This document shows positions 32,752 through 40,420 of a stretch of DNA of 64,000 bases, piece by piece. The stretch covers positions 4,402,001 through 4,466,000 of the forward strand of contig NZ_CP108046.1 of NCBI RefSeq assembly GCF_041435115.1, written 5' to 3'. The notes beneath the pieces were generated by a model. It saw only the letters and a list, made by a program, of their open reading frames with translations, did not search any database and was not told the DNA's origin. Every line of letters starts with the position of its first letter. The first letter of the stretch is position 1. Both the position numbers and the translations under genes were made by a program. Source of the DNA: Streptomyces sp. NBC_00289 (GTDB lineage: Bacteria; Actinomycetota; Actinomycetes; Streptomycetales; Streptomycetaceae).

Positions 32752-34197
32752 TCAGTGGGAGGCGGCGGTCTCGGGGACTCGGGCGGGGGCCTGCGCCGTC
32801 GCGTTCTCGGCGGGGACGTCGGGACGTCGGGCCGGGATGGCCAGCGCCGCGAATCCGGCGAGTGCCACCACCACGCCACCGGTCATCAGCGCGGGGCGCA
32901 GTCCGTCGACGAACGCCTGGCCGCTCTCGTAGCCGCCCTGGGCGGAGAAGATCGACGCCATGACGGCGATGCCGAGCGCGCCGCCCACCTCGCGCAGGGC
33001 GTTGTTGGCGCCGGAGGCGACGCCCTGTTCCCTGGGCAGAACGCTGGACATCACCAGGTTGGCGGCCGGGGCGAAGTACAGGCCCATTCCGATGCCGCTG
33101 ATGATCAGGCCGGGCAGCTGGATCGCGTAGGAGGCGTCGGCGGTGACCACGGCGGCCATGTAGCCGAGGCCGACGGCCTGGAGGAAGAGGCCGGTGGCGA
33201 CGACCGGGCGGCCGCCGACGCGGTCGGAGAGGATGCCGGCGATCGGCGCGACGATCATCGGCATACCGGTCCAGGGCAGCATCCGCAGGCCCGCCTCGGT
33301 GGGCGAGTAGCCGAGCACGCCCTGCATGTACTGGCTGAGCAGGAAGATCGAGCCGAACATGCCGAGGAACATCAGCAGGCTCGCCACGTTGATGCCGGTG
33401 AAGGCCCGGGAGCGGAACAGCCGCATCGGCAGCATGGGGTTCTTGGCGCGGACGCTGTAGAGCACGAAGCCGACGAGCAGCGCGGCTCCGGCGAACAGGC
33501 CGGTCAGGACCATGGAGCTGCTCCAGCCGTCGGCGGGCCCGCGGACCAGGCCGTAGACGATCCCGAAGAGGCCGCCGCTGGCGAGCAGGGTGCCCGGGAT
33601 GTCGAGCGGGGCGCCGGTGCCGTGCGACTCGGCGAGGCGGAGGCGGGCCAGCGGCAGCAGGGCCAGGCCCAGCGGGACGTTCAGCCAGAAGATCCAGTGC
33701 CAGGAGATGTGTTCGGTGAGGGCGCCGCCGATCAGCGGTCCGGAGGCCACCGCGAGTCCGTTGACGGCTCCCCAGATGCCGTACGCCATCCCGCGCTTGG
33801 CGGCGGGCACGGCGGCGGTCAGGAGGGTCAGCGTCAGGGGCATCATGATCGCGGCGCCGACGCCCTGGACCGCGCGGGCGGCGATGAGGGCGTCGATGCC
33901 GGACGCCATGGCCGCGGCGGCGGAGGCGCCGGTGAAGACGGTGAGTCCGACGAGGAAGAGCCGGCGACGGCCGAACCGGTCACCGAGCGCCGCGCCGAAC
34001 ATCAGCAGGACGGCGAAGGTGAGCGTGTAGGCACTCACGGTCCATTCCAGGTCGTCCATCGCTCCGCCGAGATCCTTGCGGATGGAGGGCAGGGCGGTGG
34101 TGACGACGAGGTTGTCGAGGGCCGCCATGAACCCGGCGACGCTGGTGATGACGAGGGCCCAGACGGCTCCCCCGCGAGGTTCGGTCTGCTGTGACAT
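32752..34197 (-). CDS. MFS drug/proton antiporter, DHA2 (EmrB/QacA) type
   Basis: The 481-aa protein has about 14 hydrophobic helices. Signature sequences are FMAALDNLVVTTALPSIRKDL (motif D1), GALGDRFGRRRLF-like motif A (AALGDRFGRRRLFLVGL) and GPLIGGALTEHISWHWIFWLNVP (motif C). It most likely exports toxic compounds in exchange for protons; the substrate is unknown. It is downstream of a tetR gene on the same strand, and an 18-bp operator that also occurs in the tetR promoter lies 30 bases before its start. Confidence 0.9.
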   Translation of the reverse strand: MSQQTEPRGGAVWALVITSVAGFMAALDNLVVTTALPSIRKDLGGAMDDLEWTVSAYTLTFAVLLMFGAALGDRFGRRRLFLVGLTVFTGASAAAAMASGIDALIAARAVQGVGAAIMMPLTLTLLTAAVPAAKRGMAYGIWGAVNGLAVASGPLIGGALTEHISWHWIFWLNVPLGLALLPLARLRLAESHGTGAPLDIPGTLLASGGLFGIVYGLVRGPADGWSSSMVLTGLFAGAALLVGFVLYSVRAKNPMLPMRLFRSRAFTGINVASLLMFLGMFGSIFLLSQYMQGVLGYSPTEAGLRMLPWTGMPMIVAPIAGILSDRVGGRPVVATGLFLQAVGLGYMAAVVTADASYAIQLPGLIISGIGMGLYFAPAANLVMSSVLPREQGVASGANNALREVGGALGIAVMASIFSAQGGYESGQAFVDGLRPALMTGGVVVALAGFAALAIPARRPDVPAENATAQAPARVPETAASH

Positions 34198-34227
34198 CGC
34201 TCCCCCAGAGAGTGATCACGATTTTGA

Positions 34228-34245
34228 TTAGTTATTGATGACTAA
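34228..34245. promoter_or_regulatory. TetR-family operator upstream of the MFS gene
   Basis: TTAGTTATTGATGACTAA is an imperfect dyad. Read on the other strand it shares TTAGT, TCAAT and ACTAA with the site at 34915-34932. It lies between tetR and the MFS start. Confidence 0.75.
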
Positions 34246-34335
34246 CTTTTACGCTCAGAGAGAGGCCCTGAAAATGCCTTCCTTCACTGATCCCGCGTGC
34301 CGCACTCCTCCCCCCTGCGGCTCGATCCGGCCCTT

Positions 34336-34905
34336 CTACGCCTCGAGCCGGCCCGTCAGCCGCGCCGACGGGTAGAGCCCTTCCCAGACCCGGTGCTCGG
34401 GCGGAAACCCCATGCCCACCAGGCAGTTGATGAGCATGCCGTACGCCAGGAAGGTCGTCGTCTCGTTCACGTCGGCGCCGAGGGGCAGGTGGACGGTGTC
34501 CCACAACCGCATCCAGCCGGCCCGTACCGTCTCGCCGAACTCGTGGTCACCGGCCTGCTCGGCGGCGGCCACCGCCACGTACATCTGCATCTGCATCATC
34601 AGCCGCTCGGGGTGTTCCGCGATGACCTTGGTGTACGCGTTCGCCATGGCATGCAGGGCCTCTTCCCCCGAGAGCCCGTCGGACGCCTCCTCGAAGGTAC
34701 GGATGGTGTCCTCCACGCACCGCTCGGCGGCCGCCAGGAAGATCGCCTTCTTGCCCGGGAAGAGCCGGAAGAGATACGGCTGCGAGACACCGACACGCTT
34801 GGCGATCACCTCGGTCGACGTCCCGTGGTAGCCGCCGCGGGCGAACTCGGTCGTCGCCGCACGAATGACGCTCTCGCGCCTCTCTTCTGCGCTCATCCTG
34901 ACCAT
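34336..34905 (-). CDS. TetR-family transcriptional repressor
   Basis: A 189-aa protein with N-terminal HTH (about 8-55, ESVIRAATTEFARGGYHG, then VAKRVGVSQPYLFRLFPGK-like IAKRVGVSQPYLFRLF) and a helical ligand domain. It probably represses itself and the MFS exporter. Its ATG at 34905 falls about seven bases downstream of a -10 hexamer, so the mRNA may be leaderless; the ATG at 34896 is an alternative start. Confidence 0.9.
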   Translation of the reverse strand: MVRMSAEERRESVIRAATTEFARGGYHGTSTEVIAKRVGVSQPYLFRLFPGKKAIFLAAAERCVEDTIRTFEEASDGLSGEEALHAMANAYTKVIAEHPERLMMQMQMYVAVAAAEQAGDHEFGETVRAGWMRLWDTVHLPLGADVNETTTFLAYGMLINCLVGMGFPPEHRVWEGLYPSARLTGRLEA

Positions 34906-34911
34906 GCGGCT

Positions 34912-34941
34912 AAGTTAGTACTCAATCACTAACTACGTCAA
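34912..34941 (-). promoter_or_regulatory. tetR promoter with overlapping operator
   Basis: TTGACG (34936-34941), 18 bases, TAACTT (34912-34917) on the minus strand. The operator TTAGTACTCAATCACTAA (34915-34932) fills the spacer and overlaps the -10, so repressor binding would block polymerase. Confidence 0.75.
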
Positions 34942-35027
34942 GGCTCTATGGACGGCTGCCACGGGAAGTGTCCTACGGAACGCCACCACCACACCAACCG
35001 TTGGGGCGGGTAGGGGGACAGAAACAC

Positions 35028-35062
35028 GTAAGGGACGCCCCGCCATGGAGGACGCCCCTTAC
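35028..35062 (-). terminator. Hairpin downstream of hadB
   Basis: GTAAGGG and CCCTTAC flank a GC-rich inner part that can extend the stem (GCGTCC/GGGGCG-like), 33 bases after the hadB stop. Confidence 0.6.
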
Positions 35063-35094
35063 CCGAACCTCAGCACCCTCTCCTGCCCAAGCGC

Positions 35095-35523
35095 TCAGGC
35101 CAGCCGTACGACCGCCCGGGACATCCCCAGCACCTTCTGGCCGGCGCTGGTCGCCGTGAGGTCCACTCGGACCGTGTTGTCGTCGAGCTTGACGGCGACC
35201 TTGCCGCTGACCTCGATCGTGGCGCCCTGGTCGTCATTGGGGACGACGACGGGCTTGGTGAAGCGCACCCCGTACTCGACGACCGCGGCCGGGTCGCCGG
35301 CCCAGTCGGTGACCACGCGGATCGCCTCCGCCATGGTGAACATGCCGTGCGCGATGACGTCCGGCAGCCCGACCTCCTTGGCGAACTTCTCGTTCCAGTG
35401 GATCGGGTTGAAGTCCCCGGAGGCTCCCGCGTACCGCACGAGCGTGGCGCGCGTCACGGAGAAAGTCTGCGCGGGCAGTTCGGTACCGACCTCGACATCG
35501 CCGTAAGCGATCTTCGCTGTCAT
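35095..35523 (-). CDS. hadB: MaoC-like (3R)-hydroxyacyl dehydratase, HadB-type
   Basis: A 142-aa hot-dog protein. The hydratase-2 motif SGDFNPIHWNEKFAKEVGLPDVIAHGM keeps the catalytic Asp and His. HadB pairs with HadA to dehydrate 3-hydroxyacyl thioesters. It starts four bases after the hadA stop, so the two are one unit. In non-mycobacterial actinomycetes the acyl substrate is uncertain. Confidence 0.88.
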   Translation of the reverse strand: MTAKIAYGDVEVGTELPAQTFSVTRATLVRYAGASGDFNPIHWNEKFAKEVGLPDVIAHGMFTMAEAIRVVTDWAGDPAAVVEYGVRFTKPVVVPNDDQGATIEVSGKVAVKLDDNTVRVDLTATSAGQKVLGMSRAVVRLA

Positions 35524-35527
35524 CTGT

Positions 35528-35980
35528 TCACGCCTCCCCGGCCGCGCGGGCCACCAGCTTGGTCCAGGCGGTCACGACGTGCTCGCCGGCCTCGTCGTGG
35601 ACCTCGCCGCGGATGTCCAGGATGTCGTTGCCCGCCATGGACTTGATCGCCTCGATGGTCGAGGTGACGGTGAGCCGGTCACCGGCGCGCACCGGGCGGG
35701 TGTAGGCGAACTTCTGGTCGCCGTGCACCACACGGCTGTAGTCCAGGCCCAGTTGCGGGTCCTCGACGACCTGCCCGGCGGCCTTGAAGCTGATCGAGAA
35801 GACGAAGGTAGGCGGAGCGACGACGTCGGGGTGCCCGAGCGCCTTCGCGGCCTCCGGGTCCGTGTACGCCGGGTTGGCGTCCCCCACCGCCTCCGCGAAC
35901 TCGCGGATCTTCTCCCGGCCCACCTCATAGGGCTCGGTGGGCGGGTAGGTCCGCCCCACGAAGGACTGGTCGAGCGCCAT
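35528..35980 (-). CDS. hadA: HadA-type dehydratase subunit (UPF0336)
   Basis: ATG 35980 with AGGAGGT gives 150 aa, MALDQSFVGRTYPPTEPYEVG. The frame runs on upstream through tandem repeats and is not coding there. The equivalent of the MaoC motif reads VGDANPAYTDPEAAKALGHPDVV, with Tyr where HadB has the catalytic His, so it is probably the substrate-binding partner of HadB. Confidence 0.9.
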   Translation of the reverse strand: MALDQSFVGRTYPPTEPYEVGREKIREFAEAVGDANPAYTDPEAAKALGHPDVVAPPTFVFSISFKAAGQVVEDPQLGLDYSRVVHGDQKFAYTRPVRAGDRLTVTSTIEAIKSMAGNDILDIRGEVHDEAGEHVVTAWTKLVARAAGEA

Positions 35981-36027
35981 GGCTCGGCACCTCCTGCTGT
36001 CTGCCGTGGCCGACCTGCACCTGAGGT

Positions 36028-36139
36028 CTGCCGTGATTGACCTGCCGTGATCGACCGGCCGTGATTGACCTGTCGTGGTTGACCGACCGTGACCGGCCCG
36101 TCGTGGTTGACCGGCCGTGACCGGCCTGCCGTCGCCGGC
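36028..36139. repeat. 14-bp tandem repeat between hadA and rpmG
   Basis: Eight head-to-tail copies of a 14-bp unit close to CTGCCGTGATTGAC, with two decayed copies before them (from 36001). It lies in the 5' region of hadA. Confidence 0.9.
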
Positions 36140-36180
36140 CTGTAGTCGGTCAGAACCGGTCGGTAACCGGTACCGAAACG

Positions 36181-36220
36181 ACACGAGGCCGCCCCCCAGA
36201 CTGCGGGGACGGCCTCGTGT
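36181..36220 (-). terminator. Terminator of rpmG
   Basis: ACACGAGGCCG pairs with CGGCCTCGTGT, with an inner CCCC/GGGG stem, 12 bases after the rpmG stop. Confidence 0.8.
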
Positions 36221-36232
36221 ACGAGCCTGAAA

Positions 36233-36397
36233 TTATCGCGTTTCGCGGTGCGCGGTGTGCGCCTTGCAACGCGGGCAGTGCTTCTTCATCTCCAGTCGGT
36301 CCGGGTTGTTACGCCGGTTCTTCTTGGTGATGTAGTTCCGCTCCTTGCACTCCACGCAGGCCAGCGTGATCTTCGGGCGGACGTCGGTGGCAGCCAC
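36233..36397 (-). CDS. rpmG: 50S ribosomal protein L33, zinc-binding form
   Basis: A 54-aa protein starting at GTG 36397 with AAGGAG eight bases upstream. Two CxxC pairs ([11 protein letters not shown] and [10 protein letters not shown]) mark the zinc-containing (C+) type, which usually has a Zur-controlled zinc-free paralogue elsewhere. Sequence [14 protein letters not shown] is typical. It follows tRNA-Thr and tRNA-Met on the same strand. Confidence 0.96.
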   Translation of the reverse strand: MAATDVRPKITLACVECKERNYITKKNRRNNPDRLEMKKHCPRCKAHTAHRETR

Positions 36398-36488
36398 GTG
36401 AGTGCTCCTTGACGAACGGATGGGACAGGGTTCAACGCATAAAAGAGTAGCCGATCGAAGGACCGACCCCGCAATCGGCTACTGTCAG

Positions 36489-36561
36489 TAGCGGTGACCG
36501 GACTTGAACCGGTGACACAGCGATTATGAGCCGCTTGCTCTACCGACTGAGCTACACCGCT
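36489..36561 (-). tRNA. tRNA-Met (anticodon CAT, elongator type)
   Basis: 73 bases; acceptor AGCGGTG/CACCGCT fully paired, discriminator A, anticodon loop CTCATAA on stem GCGG-type arm. The paired first base excludes the initiator type. No CCA encoded. Confidence 0.93.
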
Positions 36562-36573
36562 GTGATGCGATCA

Positions 36574-36595
36574 GTTCCCGCCTTGCGGCGGGAAC
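36574..36595. repeat. Hairpin between the two tRNA genes
   Basis: GTTCCCGCC and its complement form a 9-bp stem with a TTGC loop between tRNA-Met and tRNA-Thr; it may be a processing signal. Confidence 0.5.
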
Positions 36596-36607
36596 CTCTC
36601 ACACCAG

Positions 36608-36680
36608 AGCCCCAATACGGAATCGAACCGTAGACCTTCTCCTTACCATGGAGACGCTCTACCGACTGAGCTATTGGGGC
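36608..36680 (-). tRNA. tRNA-Thr (anticodon GGT)
   Basis: 73 bases; acceptor GCCCCAA/TTGGGGC, anticodon arm TCTCC-ATGGTAA-GGAGA, TPC loop TTCGATT. No CCA encoded. Confidence 0.95.
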
Positions 36681-36691
36681 GAGCGATGAAG

Positions 36692-36721
36692 ACATTACAC
36701 GCTCGGCCGCCGTTCACCCAA
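36692..36721 (-). promoter_or_regulatory. Promoter of the tRNA-Thr/tRNA-Met unit
   Basis: TTGGGT (36716-36721), 18 bases, TAATGT (36692-36697) on the minus strand, ending about 12 bases before the tRNA-Thr 5' end. Confidence 0.65.
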
Positions 36722-36926
36722 ATCCGTTTCGGGGCCGCCGTCGAACCCGGTTCCGGGGGCCTTCCGGACGCCCCGTGAGCCTCTCCCGCAGCCCTGGCCA
36801 CACAGGACCACACCGGTACGACTATTACCCTCCTCCCCGAACCGGACGGGTCGTCACCCTAGGCTCGACTCACTCTGCGTGATCTTGCGTCCCCCTGTGA
36901 GCAGTCCCCGAGCCCCCTGGAGCGCG

Positions 36927-38276
36927 ATGCCCGACAGCCAGCCGCAGCCGCCTCACTCGCCGTCGGGCCGGTCCTCTTCCTCAGGGGCTTCGGACAGATC
37001 CGGACCGTCGGGTTCCTCGGGCTTCTCCGGGGCGTCGGGCTTGTGGGGCGCGCGGGGTTCCGCGGGGCAGGCCGACGCGGCGGCCCTGCTGTTGTGCGGG
37101 GCCCGGCTCACCGACGGCCGGAGCGTGGATGTACGGCTGGGCGGCGGGCGTATCGAGGCGGTCGGCACGGCCGGCAGCCTGGCGGTGGGCGGAGCGCACG
37201 GTCACAGCACGCGCGTAGACCTCACCGGCTTTCTCCTGCTGCCGGCCCCGGCCGAGCCGCACGCCCACAGCGACACCGCGCTGGCGGCCGACGACGACGG
37301 GCCCGTCTCGTACGACGCCCAGGACGTCCAGCGCCGCGCCACGGAGGCGGCCCTGCTGCAACTCGGACACGGCGCGACCGCGCTGCGGGCCCACGTACAC
37401 GTGGGCGACGTCCAGGGGTTGGGCGCGCTGGCCGCCGTACTGCAGGCACGGCGTTCGCTGCGCGGGCTCACCGATCTCGCGGCCGTGGCGATGCCGAGGG
37501 TGCTGACCGGCGTGGCCGGGGCCGACGGGCTCGCGATACTGCGGGAGGCGGTCAAAATGGGCGCCGCCGTGGTCGGTGGTTGCCCGGACACGGACCCCGA
37601 TCCGACGGGATACGTGGAAGCCGTCCTGGAGGTCGCCTCCGAGCACGGCTGCCCCGTCGACCTGCACACCGACGGCGCCGACCCGGCCCGGCTCGCCCGG
37701 ATCGCGGCGATGGCGGGAGGACTGCGCCCCGGGGTGACCCTCGGCCCCTGCGGCGGCCTGGCCCGGCTGCCCACCGAGGTGGCCGCGCGGGCCGCGGACC
37801 AACTCGCGGCGGCCGGCGTCGCGGTCGTCTGCCTGCCCCAGGGCGGCTGCGGCGCCGTCGACCGGCGGGGCACCGCTCCGGTACGGCTGCTGCGCGCGGC
37901 CGGAGTACGGGTCGCCGCCGGCAGCGGCGCCCTGCGCGACGTGTCGAATCCGGTGGGTCGCGGCGACCCGCTCGAAGCGGCCTATCTGCTTGCCTCGCGG
38001 TACGGGCTGCGCCCCGAGGAGGCGTACGAGGCGGTGAGTTGGTCGGCGCGGGCGGTGCTGGGGCTGCCCGAGGTGCGGGTGGAGGCCGGCTTCCCGGCCG
38101 AGCTCCTGGCGGTGCGCGGAGACGGACTGGCGGGCGCGCTGTCGCTGGCGTACAGCAGGGTCGTCGTACACCAGGGGCGGGTGGTGGCGCGGACGAGTGC
38201 GGTACGTGAGTACTGCGGCTCGGCCGCCACGGCGGAGCCGGGACTGCCGCGGCAGGGGCGGGGCGAAGTGTCCTGA
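36927..38276 (+). CDS. Amidohydrolase-superfamily protein (cytosine-deaminase-like), metal site incomplete
   Basis: ATG 36927 (MPDSQPQPPHSP, GGAG just upstream) gives 449 aa with a Ser/Gly-rich N-terminus of about 50 residues. A TIM-barrel amidohydrolase follows: LPAPAEPHAHSD (HxH), HVHVG and CPVDLHTDGADPARL resemble CodA. Where CodA has the further metal His the sequence reads VTLGPCGGL, and where it has the metal Asp it reads GSGALRDVSNP. Two expected ligands therefore appear lost, so activity is doubtful or altered. The downstream gene is separated by repeats. Confidence 0.75.
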   Translation: MPDSQPQPPHSPSGRSSSSGASDRSGPSGSSGFSGASGLWGARGSAGQADAAALLLCGARLTDGRSVDVRLGGGRIEAVGTAGSLAVGGAHGHSTRVDLTGFLLLPAPAEPHAHSDTALAADDDGPVSYDAQDVQRRATEAALLQLGHGATALRAHVHVGDVQGLGALAAVLQARRSLRGLTDLAAVAMPRVLTGVAGADGLAILREAVKMGAAVVGGCPDTDPDPTGYVEAVLEVASEHGCPVDLHTDGADPARLARIAAMAGGLRPGVTLGPCGGLARLPTEVAARAADQLAAAGVAVVCLPQGGCGAVDRRGTAPVRLLRAAGVRVAAGSGALRDVSNPVGRGDPLEAAYLLASRYGLRPEEAYEAVSWSARAVLGLPEVRVEAGFPAELLAVRGDGLAGALSLAYSRVVVHQGRVVARTSAVREYCGSAATAEPGLPRQGRGEVS

Positions 38277-38349
38277 GCCGCAGGGCACAGGGCGGCGGCG
38301 GGCGGTCGGCGGCGTGGTGTTGCGAGCCTTGCGGGGCGATGTGTCCCAG

Positions 38350-38424
38350 CTGCCGCGGGAGCGGAGTGTCCTTGCTGCCGCGGGAGCGGTGGGTCCTTGC
38401 TGCCGCGGGAGCGGAGTGCCGGGG
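38350..38424. repeat. 25-bp tandem repeat, three copies
   Basis: Three adjacent copies, each beginning CTGCCGCGGGAGCGG, at 38350, 38375 and 38400. Confidence 0.85.
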
Positions 38425-38529
38425 CTCCGGTAGCGGAGTTCTGAGACCGCGGGAGCGAGTGGTGAGCCCGGGGACGCCGGAAGGTGAGCCCTGGAGAACG
38501 GTCCCGGGGGTGGAGCGGTGGGCCCGAAT

Positions 38530-38660
38530 GGAGCGGAGGGGCGGGACCCGGGGGCGGACTGGTGGGCCCGGGTGGAGCGGCGGGTCTGGACCCGGGGGCG
38601 GAGCGGTTGGCCGTGGTGGAGCGGCGGGTCGGGACCCGAGAGGCCGACTGGTGGGTGCTG
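38530..38660. repeat. 43/44-bp tandem repeat, three copies
   Basis: Copies begin TGGAGCGG at 38530, 38573 and 38617 and share GGGACCCGGGGGCGGA-like cores; the third is more diverged. Confidence 0.75.
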
Positions 38661-38739
38661 GTGAGTGGAGTGGTGAGCCCGTGGGGACATGACTGCGGCC
38701 GTGCGGCGGATGGGGCCGTCCGGGCGTACGGTCGGAAAC

Positions 38740-39396
38740 ATGCGCATTGTCATCGCTGGTGGTCATGGTCAGATCGCGTTGCGGCTGGAGCGCCTGCTCG
38801 CCGCGCGCGGATACGAGGTCGCGGGGTTCATCCGCAAGGCCGAACAGAGCGACGACCTGCGGGAGGCCGGCGCCGAACCGGTCCTGCTGGACCTGGAGTC
38901 GGCTTCGACCGAGGAGGTCGCGGCCCATCTCCAGGGCGCCGACGCCGCAGTCTTCGCGGCCGGTGCGGGCCCGGGCAGCGGGGCGTCCCGCAAGGAGACG
39001 GTGGACCGCGACGCGGCGATCCTCTTCGCGGACGCGGCGGTCCGCGCGGGCGTTCGCCGTCACGTGGTCGTGTCGTCCATGGGCGCCGATCCCGCACACG
39101 AGGGCGACGAGGTCTTCGACGTGTACCTGCGCGCCAAGGGCGAGGCCGACGCGTACGTCAGCGGACTGGACGCCCTCGACTGGACGATCCTGCGTCCGGG
39201 TTCGCTGACGAACGACGCCGGTACCGGCCTCGTACGCCTCGAGGCGCACACGGGGCGGGGAAGCATCCCGCGCGACGACGTGGCCGCCGTACTGGCCGAG
39301 TTGGTGGACACCACGGCGACGGCCGGCCTGATCCTGGAGGTGGTCAGCGGGTCGACACCGGTGTCGGTGGCGGTGAAGTCGGTGGCCGGGAACTGA
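38740..39396 (+). CDS. NAD(P)-binding oxidoreductase (atypical SDR, YwnB-like)
   Basis: ATG 38740 gives MRIVIAGGHGQIALRLERLL (218 aa); the GxxGxxA dinucleotide motif is at residues 7-12. HVVVSSMGAD, a YLRAKGEADAYV segment and DWTILRPGSLTND match atypical SDRs that act as flavin or quinone reductases or epimerase-like enzymes. Substrate unknown. An upstream ATG at 38689 is possible but not conserved-looking. Confidence 0.85.
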   Translation: MRIVIAGGHGQIALRLERLLAARGYEVAGFIRKAEQSDDLREAGAEPVLLDLESASTEEVAAHLQGADAAVFAAGAGPGSGASRKETVDRDAAILFADAAVRAGVRRHVVVSSMGADPAHEGDEVFDVYLRAKGEADAYVSGLDALDWTILRPGSLTNDAGTGLVRLEAHTGRGSIPRDDVAAVLAELVDTTATAGLILEVVSGSTPVSVAVKSVAGN

Positions 39397-39454
39397 CGTA
39401 GCGCCGCGGCTTGTCGATGCGTCTCAGAACAGGGACGGGTTTCAGGGGCAGGTC

Positions 39455-39667
39455 TCAGAACAGGGGCAGTTGGCCGGGGAACTCCGGGACCACGTATCCG
39501 TCCAACGACGGTTGCGTCGACCCGAGTTCCGCCTGCCTGCGCGAGCCGGGGCACGAGACAAGTTCCCCGCTCCCGCGTGCGCCGGGCGGGTCGTGCCGCG
39601 CGAACCGACCGGCCACGACGGCGATTTCGCGACGGCATTCGGGACAGCGCCTGCGACGAGTGGACAT
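39455..39667 (-). CDS. Small zinc-ribbon-like protein
   Basis: A 70-aa ORF, MSTRRRRCPECRREIAVVAG to VPEFPGQLPLF. The CPEC pair and a later LVSCPGS Cys suggest a metal-binding knuckle. It resembles short conserved Streptomyces proteins of unknown role. No Shine-Dalgarno precedes the ATG, so it may be leaderless. The frame continues upstream to 39754 without plausible sequence. Confidence 0.6.
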   Translation of the reverse strand: MSTRRRRCPECRREIAVVAGRFARHDPPGARGSGELVSCPGSRRQAELGSTQPSLDGYVVPEFPGQLPLF

Positions 39668-40060
39668 GGTGTCAGTGTGCCCCGAGCGGGCAGGGGTTCG
39701 CGCCCGACGAGGGCCCGCGGGAGGCCGTCCCACGGCCCCAACCGACGAACACACTCCCGGGCCGCCCGGGCCTCACGAGATTCCGCATCCAGCAGAACGT
39801 CCGCACGGCCACAGCCCGGCCGCAGGCACCGCGCCTCCGGCCGAACCAGGAGCGGCCGCTCGCACGTGACCTCGGTGCTCGATGCCCATGATTCGGCCGT
39901 GGGGTGTGCACGGTGTCCAGCCAAGCGCCGAGCCGGCCGTCTCACCCGGGTCGCCCCCAGAGGGAGGACGGGCACCCTTTCGCTTTTATGATCTTCGCCA
40001 CGCAGCCGCCTGCGCCCCGCGTCGGCATACCAACCTCTGGAACGCCGGGCTCCGCAACGA
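39668..40060. other. Spacer with decayed coding sequence
   Basis: Between the zinc-ribbon gene and the tRNA-Tyr terminator I see only the integrase relic listed separately and high-GC open frames (for example minus 39672-39911) without recognisable family features. The region looks like gene debris. Confidence 0.45.
39945..40060 (+). pseudogene. Relic of a tyrosine recombinase (integrase) C-terminus
   Basis: In one plus-strand frame the sequence reads PFRFYDLRHAAA (from 39975), the box II motif of phage/plasmid integrases (xHDLRHT), with LWNAGL 13 residues later. There is no start, no upstream catalytic Arg region and no box with the catalytic Tyr. It stands about 50 bases from the 3' end of tRNA-Tyr, the usual attachment site for integrative elements. 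Confidence 0.5.
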
Positions 40061-40106
40061 CGAAAGGGCCTGTGATCAGCATTGCTGCTGGTCACAGACC
40101 CTTTCG
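40061..40106 (-). terminator. Terminator of tRNA-Tyr
   Basis: CGAAAGGG...CTGTGATCAGC pairs with GCTGGTCACAG...CCCTTTCG with small bulges, just beyond the tRNA 3' end. Confidence 0.75.
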
Positions 40107-40112
40107 GTCGTG

Positions 40113-40194
40113 TGGCGGCGCCAGGATTCGAACCTGGGAAGGCTAAGCCGGCAGATTTACAGTCTGCTCCCTTTGGCCGCTCGGGCACACCGCC
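40113..40194 (-). tRNA. tRNA-Tyr (anticodon GTA)
   Basis: 82 bases with a long variable arm; acceptor GGCGGTG/CGCCGCC, anticodon arm CAGA-CTGTAAA-TCTG. No CCA encoded. In S. coelicolor a tRNA-Tyr gene beside yajQ is the attachment site of the SLP1 element; here the yajQ-tRNA side is intact. Confidence 0.95.
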
Positions 40195-40420
40195 TGGGGT
40201 TTGCTGCCCTTCGAACCGTCTTTCGGCGGCGCTCCGTGGCAACGACGTAAACGATACCCGATACGGAGGGGTGCTTCGCCACCCGATTGATCTGCGCCCG
40301 GGGGACCTCGGGTGGCTAGGCTGGTCCGGATGCGGCCCGGGTGACGCCGGGCTCGGCGGTCGCCCCCAGGTACGCCGATACGCACCCTGATACGCACACC
40401 GATACAAGGAGCCACAGGAC

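Larger units (their letters stand above)
38277..38739. other. Spacer full of degenerate tandem repeats
   Basis: No gene is supported in these 463 bases. They contain the 25-bp and 43/44-bp tandem repeats listed separately. The open frames crossing them are consequences of the repeats. Confidence 0.6.

Noticed and set aside
32752..34905. Resistance island acquired with the MFS exporter
   Set aside because: Apart from AT-rich operators, base and codon use match the neighbours and there are no mobile-element marks.
36028..36139. CRISPR array
   Set aside because: The 14-bp units are contiguous with no spacers and there are no cas genes in the window; the same holds for the other tandem repeats.
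39672..39911. Minus-strand 79-codon frame, and a competing frame with several cysteines, upstream of the zinc-ribbon gene
   Set aside because: Neither has a family-like motif or clear ribosome-binding site; third-position GC is similar in both frames, as in noncoding debris.
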